Positions 50,557 through 58,726 of a stretch of DNA of 64,000 nt are shown in pieces. Each line of letters opens with the position of its first letter. Positions within the stretch are counted from its first letter, which is position 1. The position numbers were made by a program, and so were the translations under genes. The stretch lies in contig JAOQAI010000007.1 of NCBI GenBank assembly GCA_025963645.1, positions 1 through 64,000 on the forward strand, in the 5' to 3' direction. Source of the DNA: Flaviaestuariibacter sp. Lineage in GTDB: Bacteria > Bacteroidota > Bacteroidia > Chitinophagales > Chitinophagaceae. The notes beneath the pieces are model-generated. The model was not told the origin of the DNA and did not search any database. It worked only from the letters and a program-made list of their open reading frames with translations.

Positions 50557-50757
50557 ATGAAACAGGATAGAAGCAAGTGGACGGTACGGAAAGTGACTTT
50601 TGATGAGGCGGAAGCCCTGGATAATGAATATTATGCTTCATTATCCGAATTAGAAAGACTGGAAATACTAATGGAGTTGCGTTCTACTATTGATCCGGGC
50701 AGCGAACGTATTGAGAAAGTGGTTTTCAAACGGCATCTTCATGAAGAAGCAATTTAA
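50557..50757 (+). CDS. Small protein upstream of the nucleotidyltransferase
   Basis: A 66-residue soluble protein, acidic at the centre (DEAEALDNEYYASLSELERLE) and basic at the end. It overlaps the start of the nucleotidyltransferase gene by 17 bp in another frame, which is a common layout for toxin-antitoxin pairs. No DNA-binding motif is clear. It may be the partner of that gene. Confidence 0.55.
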   Translation: MKQDRSKWTVRKVTFDEAEALDNEYYASLSELERLEILMELRSTIDPGSERIEKVVFKRHLHEEAI

Positions 50758-51210
50758 ACTGGAAAAAGATTTTATTGAGTTTTAGAATTGTGCAATAAAC
50801 ATGAAGTAAAGTATTTAGTGATAGGGGGATATGCAGTAAGTATTCATGGCTATCCACGGTACACTAAAGATCTCGATATATGTATTGAATTGTCCGGTGA
50901 GAATGCGGCGAAGATGATTAATGTGTTAAAAGATTTTGGATTAAGTTCTTTAGGCTTGACAAAAGAAGATTTTACCAGAGAGAAGTTCGTGACGCAACTG
51001 GGTTACGAACCACTACGGATCGATATTTTGAATGATATAGATGGTGTTTCTTTTAAAGAAGCCTGGGATAATAGAAAAGAAGTAACCTACGAAAGTGTAA
51101 AGATTAATTTCGTAGGTTATAATGAGCTTATACTATTAAAGACGCTGGCTGGCAGAAAGCAAGATATAGCCGACATTGAGAAGCTAACAGAGAGAAATAA
51201 AAACAAATGA
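50741..51210 (+). pseudogene. Nucleotidyltransferase-like gene with one frameshift
   Basis: Starting at ATG 50741, the frame reads MKKQFKLEKDFIEF and then meets TAG. The next frame resumes ELCNKHEVKYLVIGGYAVSIHG. Adding one T to TTTT at 50780-50783 joins them into about 157 residues. The catalytic pattern GGYAV then DLDI near residues 35-50 is that of MNT/AbiEii-type nucleotidyltransferases. The last four bases form ATGA with the nuoE start, so it is translationally coupled with nuoE. It is either a true frameshift mutant or a homopolymer sequencing error. Confidence 0.65.
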
Positions 51211-51704
51211 CCTTTTCAGAAGAACGTTTACAAAAAGTGCAGGAGATAATGGCTCGCTACCCGGAAGGGAAGCAGAAGAGCGCTTTGATCCCGGTGTTAC
51301 ATATTGCCCAGGAGGAAAATGCAGGTTGGTTGAGTGCGGAAACGATGGATTATGTGGCTAGGTTACTCAATATCACGCCGATCGAGGTGTATGAAGTGGC
51401 AACTTTTTACAGCATGTATAATTTAAAGCCAGTTGGCAAATACCTCTTCGAGGTTTGTCATACTGGCCCTTGCATGGTAAACGGCAGCGATGCTATTATT
51501 GATCATATAAAAGCAAAGTTGAATATTGGTGTAGGAGAAACAACGGCCGATGGCATGTTCACGCTGAAGACCGTGGAATGCCTGGGTGCTTGCGGCTATG
51601 CGCCAATGATGCAACTGGGTAAATTTTATAAAGAGCACTTGACGAAAGAAAAAGTGGATGCGATAATAGAAGAATGTCGGCAAGCGGCAGCAACGAATAA
51701 TTAA
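51207..51704 (+). CDS. nuoE: NADH-quinone oxidoreductase subunit E
   Basis: A 165-residue subunit with a [2Fe-2S] thioredoxin-like fold. Cys ligands are in CHTGPCMVNG and ECLGACGYAPM. It forms the NADH-input module with NuoF and NuoG. Its ATG overlaps the previous stop. Confidence 0.95.
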   Translation: MTFSEERLQKVQEIMARYPEGKQKSALIPVLHIAQEENAGWLSAETMDYVARLLNITPIEVYEVATFYSMYNLKPVGKYLFEVCHTGPCMVNGSDAIIDHIKAKLNIGVGETTADGMFTLKTVECLGACGYAPMMQLGKFYKEHLTKEKVDAIIEECRQAAATNN

Positions 51705-51707
51705 GAA

Positions 51708-52142
51708 ATGAAAAAAGGTCTACTGTTTTTTTTACTGTTATTCACTCTATCCTCACTGGCGCAAGGCCGTGATAAGATAGGTGTGCTTGCAAGTGTGATA
51801 GCTGTACACCAGTCAATTTTTGTAGGAAAAAAAGACAGTAGTATCCTCGAAAAGCTTTTTGCGCCAGTAATTACATATGGACATTCTAGTGGTAAGCTAG
51901 AAGATCGCGCTGCTGCTATTCGAGCAGTAATTCAAAACAAATCGACCTATACGGATGTTCAGATGGGACCTGTAAATCTGATACTCAATCGAAAAACGGC
52001 AGTGACACGATATGTATTGACTGGCACCGAATTTAACGAAGAAGGAAAAGCAACACAATTGAAACTGGATATTTTGCAGGTGTGGGTAAGGGATGGTAAA
52101 AATTGGAAAATGATTGCCCGCCAAGCGGTTAAAGTATCTTGA
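51708..52142 (+). CDS. Secreted DUF4440-like protein
   Basis: A 144-residue protein with signal peptide LLFFLLLFTLSSLAQ. The mature part looks like the NTF2-like/DUF4440 fold with paired strands (NRKTAVTRYVLTGTEFNEEGK, LDILQVWVRDGKNWKMIARQ). It has no obvious link to complex I and is an insertion between nuoE and nuoF. Function unknown. Confidence 0.6.
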   Translation: MKKGLLFFLLLFTLSSLAQGRDKIGVLASVIAVHQSIFVGKKDSSILEKLFAPVITYGHSSGKLEDRAAAIRAVIQNKSTYTDVQMGPVNLILNRKTAVTRYVLTGTEFNEEGKATQLKLDILQVWVRDGKNWKMIARQAVKVS

Positions 52143-52184
52143 TTTAACAGAATTGAAAATTTAATTCCTCCGGGAATTTGATAT

Positions 52185-53537
52185 ATGGGTAGAAAATTAT
52201 TATTAGAAAAGGCACATATTCCTAACATTCGTCAATACGACGTGTATCGCCAGAATGGTGGTTATGCGGCGCTGGAGAAATCCTTTAAGATGGCGCCGGC
52301 GGATATCGTGGAAGAAGTGAAAAAGAGCGGACTACGTGGTCGTGGTGGTGCCGGCTTTCCTACCGGAATGAAATGGAGCTTTTTGGCTAAGCCGGAAGGT
52401 GTGCCGCGTTACCTTGTTTGCAATGCAGATGAGTCAGAACCCGGCACTTTTAAGGATCGCTATGTAATGGAATTCCTGCCGCACCTGTTTGTAGAAGGAT
52501 TGATTATTTCTTCTTTTGCACTGGGTGCTAACACTTGCTATATCTATATCCGTGGCGAGTATGCCTGGATCGTTGACATACTAGAGCAAGCCATTGCTGA
52601 AGCAAAAGGAGCTGGCTGGCTAGGTAAAAATATTTTGGGTTCCGGTTTCGACTGCGAGATCTACGTGCAGCGCGGCGCCGGTGCGTATATCTGTGGCGAA
52701 GAAACAGCTTTGCTGGAATCATTGGAAGGCAAGCGGGGCAATCCGCGTATCAAGCCGCCATTCCCCGCTATTAAAGGTTTGTGGGATTGCCCAACGGTAG
52801 TGAACAATGTGGAGACCTTAGCAGCTGTTGTTCCGATCATGAATATCGGTGGAGAAGAATATGCGAAGATCGGTATCGGAAAATCTACGGGTACGAAGCT
52901 CATTTCTGCCTGCGGTAACATAAATAAGCCAGGTATCTACGAAATCGATATGACGATTTCGGTCGAAGAATTTATATATAGCGAAGAATTTTGCGGCGGC
53001 ATTCCCAACGGAAAAAAGCTGAAAGCTTGTATTCCGGGCGGTTCTTCCGTTCCTATTTTACCTGCTAATCTGATACTGACAACAGCCAAAGGCGAGAAGC
53101 GCATGATGACCTATGAAAGCTTGGCCGATGGCGGGTTTGCTACGGGTTCGATGATGGGTTCGGGTGGATTTATTGTTTTAGATGAAGACCAGTGTGTGGT
53201 TCGCCACACCTTATCCCTGGCTCGTTTTTACCGCCACGAAAGCTGCGGACAATGTTCGCCTTGCCGCGAAGGAACGGGCTGGATGGAAAAGATCCTGCAT
53301 AATATTGAATACGGCAAAGGAAAAATGAGTGACATTGACCTGTTATGGGATATTCAAAGCAAGATCGAGGGGAATACGATTTGTCCTTTGGGTGATGCAG
53401 CGGCATGGCCGGTAGCGGCAGCAATTCGTCACTTTAGGGATGAATTCGAATGGCATGTGTTGAATCCTGAAGAATCACAAACAAGAAACTTCGGATTGGC
53501 GCATTATGCGGATCCATTAGAAGTTTCTGTGAGTTGA
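52185..53537 (+). CDS. nuoF: NADH-quinone oxidoreductase subunit F
   Basis: A 450-residue subunit binding NADH, FMN and the N3 [4Fe-4S] cluster. The FMN/NADH motif GRGGAGFPTG is near residue 50-60 and the Cys cluster CGQCSPCREG near 355 with a fourth Cys in TICPLGD. It passes electrons from NADH to NuoE/G. Its stop codon overlaps the 33-bp inverted repeat. Confidence 0.96.
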   Translation: MGRKLLLEKAHIPNIRQYDVYRQNGGYAALEKSFKMAPADIVEEVKKSGLRGRGGAGFPTGMKWSFLAKPEGVPRYLVCNADESEPGTFKDRYVMEFLPHLFVEGLIISSFALGANTCYIYIRGEYAWIVDILEQAIAEAKGAGWLGKNILGSGFDCEIYVQRGAGAYICGEETALLESLEGKRGNPRIKPPFPAIKGLWDCPTVVNNVETLAAVVPIMNIGGEEYAKIGIGKSTGTKLISACGNINKPGIYEIDMTISVEEFIYSEEFCGGIPNGKKLKACIPGGSSVPILPANLILTTAKGEKRMMTYESLADGGFATGSMMGSGGFIVLDEDQCVVRHTLSLARFYRHESCGQCSPCREGTGWMEKILHNIEYGKGKMSDIDLLWDIQSKIEGNTICPLGDAAAWPVAAAIRHFRDEFEWHVLNPEESQTRNFGLAHYADPLEVSVS

Positions 53538-54028
53538 TTTCACGCAAAGGCGCTAAGGAGCCAAGACGTAAATACAAATAAGAATAATTTAGCGGCTTTG
53601 CTAGAAACTATATGACTGAAAATGAAATAGCGAAGATTATAGTTGATACATGTTTTCGCATTCATAAGGGATATGGTCCGGGATTATTTGAAAGTGTTTA
53701 TGAGGAATTGTTGTGTTATGAGTTGAGTAAAGAAGGGCTAAGTTTCACAAGACAAGAGGCGGTTCCTCTCGTACACGAAAATTTGAAGTTGGAAATCGGA
53801 TTTAGAGCAGATGTAATTGTTGAAAACAAGGTGCTCATAGAACTAAAATCGGTTGAAGCATTAGCATCTGTAAATTATAAACAAGTGATTACGTACTTAA
53901 AGTTGACACATTTGAAATTAGGATTGCTGATCAATTTCAACGTGAGCTTAATAAAAGATGGAATTCATCGAATCGTAAATAACTTATAAACTTTGCGTCT
54001 TGGCTCCTTAGCGCCTTTGCGTGAAATC
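53536..54028. mobile_element. 493-bp cassette with perfect 33-bp inverted repeats
   Basis: Positions 53536-53568 and 53996-54028 are perfect reverse complements (33 bp), ending TTTCACGCAAAGGCG. They frame the GxxExxY gene. The left arm overlaps the nuoF stop, and the right arm ends eight bases before nuoG. No transposase is present, so the cassette may be mobilised in trans or by recombination between arms. Confidence 0.75.
53612..53989 (+). CDS. GxxExxY-family protein
   Basis: A 125-residue protein named for GLFESVY near residues 27-33. It also carries FRADVIVENKVLIELKSVEAL, which looks like a PD-(D/E)xK nuclease core (D, E-x-K). The family is widespread in Bacteroidota, often beside repeats. 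It lies inside the 33-bp inverted repeats and may be a nuclease tied to the repeat element. Confidence 0.85.
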   Translation: MTENEIAKIIVDTCFRIHKGYGPGLFESVYEELLCYELSKEGLSFTRQEAVPLVHENLKLEIGFRADVIVENKVLIELKSVEALASVNYKQVITYLKLTHLKLGLLINFNVSLIKDGIHRIVNNL

Positions 54029-54035
54029 ATATACA

Positions 54036-55205
54036 ATGGCTGAAGAAAAAAAATTATTTAAGATAACGATCGATAACATCACGGTGGAAGTAGAGCCGGG
54101 TACCACCATCCTGATGGCGGCCCGTAAGATCGGTGGTGATGTAGTGCCGCCAACCATGTGCTATTACAGCAAACTCGATCACACAGGTGGTTATTGCCGC
54201 ACTTGCCTGGTTAGAGTAGCCGCAGGTTCCACTGCCGATCCACGTCCCATGCCAAAGCTAATTGCCAGCTGCCGCACCCAGGTGATGGATGGGATGATCG
54301 TTGAAAATATTACCAATCCGACGGTGCTTGAGGCACGGAAAGGTGTGGTTGAATTTCTACTGCTTAATCACCCGCTGGATTGCCCGGTGTGCGACCAGGC
54401 CGGTGAGTGCGACCTGCAAGATCTGAGCTACGAGCATGGGGCAGAAGCCACTCGTTACGAATTCAAAAGAAGAACGTTTGAGCGCATTGATCTCGGACCT
54501 TATATTCAATTGCACATGACACGCTGCATACTTTGCTATCGTTGTGTGCATACGGCCAACCAGGTTGCTGGTCACCGGGAACATGGTGTTTTGGACCGTG
54601 GCGATCATGCGCAAATTGCTACTTATATACAAGAATCTTTGGATAGTGAATTTATTGGCAACGTGATTGATGTGTGCCCGGTGGGTGCCTTAACGGATAG
54701 AACCTTCCGTTTTAAGAACCGGGTTTGGTTTACCAAGCCTGTTGATGCACATCGCGATTGCCCTACTTGTAAAGGGTCGGTTCGCTTGTGGATGCGTGGC
54801 GACGATGTGCTCCGTGTTACCGCCCGCAAAGACCAATGGGGCGAGGTGGAGGAATGGATCTGTAACGAATGCCGTTTTGAAAAGAAAAAAGTAACAGACT
54901 GGGTGATTGAAGGTGCTACCAAATTGGATCGCCATTCGGTGATCAATGCCGGCCACTACACTGATCCAGTCAAACCAAAGGAAACCTTTGTCGAGGTGAT
55001 GGATGGACGCCATCCAAAGCTGTTGATGGATATTCACAATGTGAGCGAAGTAAATACAGTGGACCGGAATAAGTTAGCCGGACCCGCTACCAGCGCCACT
55101 TTTAATGGAGATCCAACGGCATCAGGCGTTAATGTGACCGATGTGAAAGAAGGTGCGGGTAGGAATATGGGCGGAACTGACTCTACTAATCCTAATACAC
55201 CTTAA
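54036..55205 (+). CDS. nuoG: NADH-quinone oxidoreductase subunit G, short form
   Basis: A 389-residue subunit with a [2Fe-2S] ferredoxin domain (CYYSKLDHTGGYCRTC), the His-Cys [4Fe-4S] motif (HPLDCPVCDQAGECD) and a third cluster (CILCYRCV ... CPVGAL). The large C-terminal molybdopterin-type domain is missing; this short form is usual in Bacteroidota. The ATG at 54036 follows the 33-bp repeat. The tail is Gly, Asn and Thr rich. Confidence 0.9.
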   Translation: MAEEKKLFKITIDNITVEVEPGTTILMAARKIGGDVVPPTMCYYSKLDHTGGYCRTCLVRVAAGSTADPRPMPKLIASCRTQVMDGMIVENITNPTVLEARKGVVEFLLLNHPLDCPVCDQAGECDLQDLSYEHGAEATRYEFKRRTFERIDLGPYIQLHMTRCILCYRCVHTANQVAGHREHGVLDRGDHAQIATYIQESLDSEFIGNVIDVCPVGALTDRTFRFKNRVWFTKPVDAHRDCPTCKGSVRLWMRGDDVLRVTARKDQWGEVEEWICNECRFEKKKVTDWVIEGATKLDRHSVINAGHYTDPVKPKETFVEVMDGRHPKLLMDIHNVSEVNTVDRNKLAGPATSATFNGDPTASGVNVTDVKEGAGRNMGGTDSTNPNTP

Positions 55206-55206
55206 G

Positions 55207-55403
55207 ATGAAGCAGTTTTTGATTCTTTTGCTGTCATCACTGATCGTCGGAGCCATTCTTTTGCGGTTTTCTATTGGGGAGTAAATTGGAATTTTACCGA
55301 TTCGGTGAATGTAGGATTGAGCGGCGCACTGGGTGGATTGGTAGCAGAATACATCCGTATGTATTATGAAAAGCGCAAGCGTGAAAAGGCAATGCGCCGG
55401 TAA
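55207..55403 (+). pseudogene. Small membrane protein gene with frameshift
   Basis: The frame from ATG 55207 reads MKQFLILLLSSLIVGAILL and stops at TAA 55282-55284. The next frame continues FYWGVNWNFTDSVNVGLSG and ends at 55403. Adding one T to TTTT near 55264 joins them to about 65 residues: a signal or membrane span then a Gly-rich span (GLSGALGGLVAEYI) and a basic tail. Two such T4 frameshifts occur in this operon. Confidence 0.55.
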
Positions 55404-55449
55404 GCATCACTTAGAATGAATAGCCGTAAGGCTGCAGAAATAAATTTCT

Positions 55450-56502
55450 ATGTACCTATTATTAGCTGATTGGCTTATTACTCTTATTGAAAAGTTTACG
55501 CTGATTGCGGTTATTGTTACCACAGCGTTGATTGTGGCGATGTATAGCACCTTGGCAGAGCGCAAGATCGCTGCATTCCTGCAAGACCGTATCGGCCCCG
55601 ACCGTGCGGGTCCCTTTGGCTTATTTCAGCCACTGGCGGATGGCGTAAAGCTGTTCATGAAAGAAGAGATCATTCCGGCTACATCTTCCAAACTCCTTTT
55701 CATATTAGGGCCAATGCTGGCGATGATAACGGCTACGATGACCAGCGCTGTGATCCCTTGGGGAAGCACGATCGATATTGGAGGCAGAGCCGTGCCGCTA
55801 CAAATTGCAGACATCAATATTGGCGTACTTTACATTTTTGGAGTGGTGAGTTTGGGTGTTTATGGAATTATGATCGGTGGTTGGGCATCCAACAATAAGT
55901 TTTCGCTGCTGGCTGCAGTTCGGGGCGCTTCGCAAATGATCTCGTATGAACTGGCAATGGGCTTATCGCTATTAGCGGTTTTACTGATTGTTGGTGATCT
56001 ACGCATGAGCGTCATTGTGAATCACCAGATTGCTCATGGATGGAATGTGCTTTATCAACCCCTTGGATTTTTAATATTTTTCATTTGCGCCTTGGCTGAA
56101 TGTAACCGTACACCCTTCGATTTGCCAGAAGCGGAGAACGAATTGAACTTTGGCTACCACCAGGAATACTCTTCTATGAAGCTGGGTTTTTATCTTTTCG
56201 CGGAATACATCAATATGTTCATCAGCGGGGTGGTAATGGCAACGCTTTTCTTTGGTGGCTACGATATTCCTTTTGTGAACGAAGCAGCCTGGGGCAGTCA
56301 TTGGTGGGTCGGGCTGATCAGCTTTGCCGTCTTGATGATGAAAGCGTTTGGTTTCATTTTTCTATTTATGTGGATCCGCTGGACCATTCCACGTTTTCGC
56401 TTTGACCAGTTAATGAATTTGGGCTGGAGAGGCTTATTGCCCTTAGCATTGATAAATATGTTGATTACAGCCGCTGTAGTATTGTGGCTGAACACGAAAT
56501 AA
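55450..56502 (+). CDS. nuoH: NADH-quinone oxidoreductase subunit H
   Basis: A 350-residue membrane subunit with eight or so spans. Motifs AERKIAAFLQDRIGPDRAGPFGLFQPLADG and ECNRTPFDLPEAENEL (given in part) mark the quinone-entry region. It links the peripheral arm to the proton-pumping arm. Confidence 0.95.
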   Translation: MYLLLADWLITLIEKFTLIAVIVTTALIVAMYSTLAERKIAAFLQDRIGPDRAGPFGLFQPLADGVKLFMKEEIIPATSSKLLFILGPMLAMITATMTSAVIPWGSTIDIGGRAVPLQIADINIGVLYIFGVVSLGVYGIMIGGWASNNKFSLLAAVRGASQMISYELAMGLSLLAVLLIVGDLRMSVIVNHQIAHGWNVLYQPLGFLIFFICALAECNRTPFDLPEAENELNFGYHQEYSSMKLGFYLFAEYINMFISGVVMATLFFGGYDIPFVNEAAWGSHWWVGLISFAVLMMKAFGFIFLFMWIRWTIPRFRFDQLMNLGWRGLLPLALINMLITAAVVLWLNTK

Positions 56503-56537
56503 AAAGTTTAGTTGGAAGGCTAAACAACTAAAACGGC

Positions 56538-56545
56538 TAAATTTG
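56538..56545 (+). promoter_or_regulatory. TAnnTTTG promoter element of mntA
   Basis: TAAATTTG, eight bases before the MntA ATG, suggests a private, near-leaderless promoter inside the nuo operon. Confidence 0.4.
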
Positions 56546-56552
56546 CGCAGCA

Positions 56553-56861
56553 ATGCTGACCACCGCACAAATACAGGCGATCGTAGCGGATTATTTTAAA
56601 GATAAACCGGTGAAGAAAGTGTATTTGTTTGGGTCGTATGCGAGAGGCGAAGCGAATGAGAAAAGTGATGTGGATTTGCTTTTGGATTTAGGGGAAGGGT
56701 CGGATGTAACTTATTTTACGTTGGGAGGATACTTGGCGGATATGCAAGAACGCTTTGCAAAAAAAGTAGACATCCTTACGGTTGGCGCATTACGAAAAGA
56801 CAGGCTGATTACTAAATTCATTGAAGAGCAAAAGCAGCTTCTTTATGCAAAAGCAGGTTAG
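56553..56861 (+). CDS. mntA: MntA-type antitoxin nucleotidyltransferase
   Basis: A 102-residue minimal nucleotidyltransferase. GS at residues 27-28 is followed by D39 and D41, exactly the GS-x10-D-x-D pattern of MntA. MntA silences its partner HepT by adding AMP to a Tyr. It overlaps hepT by 17 bases and lies between nuoH and nuoI. Confidence 0.85.
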   Translation: MLTTAQIQAIVADYFKDKPVKKVYLFGSYARGEANEKSDVDLLLDLGEGSDVTYFTLGGYLADMQERFAKKVDILTVGALRKDRLITKFIEEQKQLLYAKAG

Positions 56862-57210
56862 TGATATAGATCGCCTATCAGATATTGAGACATTCTCCAA
56901 CCTTATCATTGAAAAGGTAAATGGATTAACAGAAGAAGATTTTTATAAAAATGAAACAATACAATGGGCTTTCATAAAATGGCTTGAGAACATAGGCGAA
57001 GCAGCGTATCAATTATCAGAAGAAACCATATTGGAGTTTGATCAGATTGATTGGCGCTCAATAATTAACGCAAGACATTTTTACGTTCATCATTATCATG
57101 AAATACAATGGTCAACTGTTTGGAAAACAATTACTACAGTTGATTTCGTTAGAATTCGCTTAAGAGTAAAAGAGATAAAAGAAATTTTAAAAGCCCGATA
57201 TTCTGTATAA
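56845..57210 (+). CDS. hepT: HepT-type HEPN ribonuclease toxin
   Basis: A 121-residue HEPN protein. Residues R77-x4-H82-x-Y84 give the RX4HXY motif of HepT toxins, with Tyr as the AMP-modified residue and Arg/His for RNA cleavage. It is directly followed by nuoI with no gap, so toxin and nuoI messages are linked. The ATG at 56845 is preferred to TTG at 56821. Confidence 0.85.
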   Translation: MQKQVSDIDRLSDIETFSNLIIEKVNGLTEEDFYKNETIQWAFIKWLENIGEAAYQLSEETILEFDQIDWRSIINARHFYVHHYHEIQWSTVWKTITTVDFVRIRLRVKEIKEILKARYSV

Positions 57211-57759
57211 ATGCAGTCATTAACAAATCGAAATAAGCAAGTAGAGCGCAAGCCGATGACGTTTGCCGAGCGGATGTACCTGCCTTCTATTTTCAAGGGC
57301 ATGGCCATCACGTTCAGCCACTTGTTCAAAAAGAATCCAACCATCCGTTACCCGGAACAAAAGCGGACCTTTCCTTCTGTTTTCCGGGGTGTTCAAATAT
57401 TGAATCGCGATGAAGAAGGACGTGAACGCTGTACGGCGTGCGGACTTTGTGCCGTTGCTTGCCCGGCCGAAGCTATTACGATGGAAGGTGCGGAGCGGCA
57501 GGTTGGCGAAGAGCATTTATATCGTGAGGAAAAATACGCAGCGAAGTACGAGATCAATATGTTGCGGTGCATTTTCTGTGGCTTGTGTGAAGAAGCCTGT
57601 CCGAAAGACGCTATTTATTTAACCCAAACCTTTGCCCCTTCCAACTATGCACGGGAAGGGTTTATTTATGGAAAGGGCGATCTGTTGATCCCCAATCCAG
57701 TTACAGAACCAGAGGCATACGAAAAAGCAAAGGGTGCCATCGGAAAAGAAATCAAATAA
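57211..57759 (+). CDS. nuoI: NADH-quinone oxidoreductase subunit I
   Basis: A 182-residue subunit with two ferredoxin-type [4Fe-4S] sites, CTACGLCAVACPAEAI and CIFCGLCEEACPKDAI. It carries electrons toward NuoB. The ATG follows the HepT stop immediately. Confidence 0.95.
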   Translation: MQSLTNRNKQVERKPMTFAERMYLPSIFKGMAITFSHLFKKNPTIRYPEQKRTFPSVFRGVQILNRDEEGRERCTACGLCAVACPAEAITMEGAERQVGEEHLYREEKYAAKYEINMLRCIFCGLCEEACPKDAIYLTQTFAPSNYAREGFIYGKGDLLIPNPVTEPEAYEKAKGAIGKEIK

Positions 57760-57774
57760 CTGAAGAGCAACTGC

Positions 57775-58344
57775 ATGGGAATTACACAAATACTTTTCTG
57801 GATACTGGCAGCCGCTTCGTTGCTTAGCGCCTTAATGGTGGTAATAAGCAAGAGCCCCGTTTACAGTGTTATCTGGCTGATCGTTACTTTCTTTACGATT
57901 TCTGCTCATTATGTTCTGTTGAATGCGCAATTCCTTGCAGTGGTCAATATCATTGTTTATGCAGGAGCCATCATGGTGCTTTTCCTTTTTGTGATCATGC
58001 TGATGAACCTGAACAAGGAAACCGAACCGCAAAAGAATCGGTGGCTAAAATTGATTGGTGCTGTAGCTGGTGGATGTTTATTAGTAGTAATGGTAGCTGC
58101 TTTGCGTGACACAGACAGCCGCATGGCGCAATTGGGCAGCGGTAATATTGGTTTGATCCAAAACCTTGGTGCTGTATTGTTCAAAGAATACGTGGTGCCA
58201 TTCGAGATTAGCTCGATCCTTTTCCTGAGTGCGATGGTAGGCGCCGTGGTAATAGGTAAAAAGGAAGATAGCAAAGTGGTAGATATTGCGGGTGATGAAG
58301 CAAAGCGCCGGGTTGCCGAGGCCAGAGAATCAATGGGCGTTTAA
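57775..58344 (+). CDS. nuoJ: NADH-quinone oxidoreductase subunit J
   Basis: A 189-residue membrane subunit with five spans; [21 protein letters not shown] contains the mid-membrane kink typical of this family. It acts in the proton pump. Confidence 0.9.
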   Translation: MGITQILFWILAAASLLSALMVVISKSPVYSVIWLIVTFFTISAHYVLLNAQFLAVVNIIVYAGAIMVLFLFVIMLMNLNKETEPQKNRWLKLIGAVAGGCLLVVMVAALRDTDSRMAQLGSGNIGLIQNLGAVLFKEYVVPFEISSILFLSAMVGAVVIGKKEDSKVVDIAGDEAKRRVAEARESMGV

Positions 58345-58355
58345 GAAACAGATTT

Positions 58356-58685
58356 ATGGATATCCGTTATTATATATTTCTCTCGCTGGCCCTTTTCGTG
58401 ATCGGCATCATCGGCGTACTGACGCGTCGCAATGCCATCATTGTTTTTATGTGCATCGAGTTAATGCTGAATGCTGTGAACCTTTTGCTGGTGGCTTTTT
58501 CCAAAATGCACCATCTCGCAGCAGGCGCAGCTAATCCGACAGCCGGAAGTGAAGCGCAACTTTTTGTATTTTTTATTATGGTGGTAGCGGCGGCTGAGGT
58601 GAGTGTGGGACTAGCGATTATCGTAATGCTGTATCGCAATACGCATTCCGTGGATATAAACTTTTTGAACCGACTGAAACATTAA
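58356..58685 (+). CDS. nuoK: NADH-quinone oxidoreductase subunit K
   Basis: A 109-residue subunit with three spans. Conserved Glu residues are seen in [12 protein letters not shown] and [11 protein letters not shown], needed for proton movement. It is nearly the family's usual length. Confidence 0.92.
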   Translation: MDIRYYIFLSLALFVIGIIGVLTRRNAIIVFMCIELMLNAVNLLLVAFSKMHHLAAGAANPTAGSEAQLFVFFIMVVAAAEVSVGLAIIVMLYRNTHSVDINFLNRLKH

Positions 58686-58686
58686 A

Positions 58687-58718
58687 AGCCGATAGCTGAT
58701 AGCTGTTAGCTCATAGCT
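58687..58718. repeat. AGCTGATAGCTG repeat tract between nuoK and nuoL
   Basis: Units GATAGCTGATAGCTGTTAGCT recur four times (written in part). It fills the 41-bp gap. Confidence 0.5.
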
Positions 58719-58726
58719 TTTGTAGT

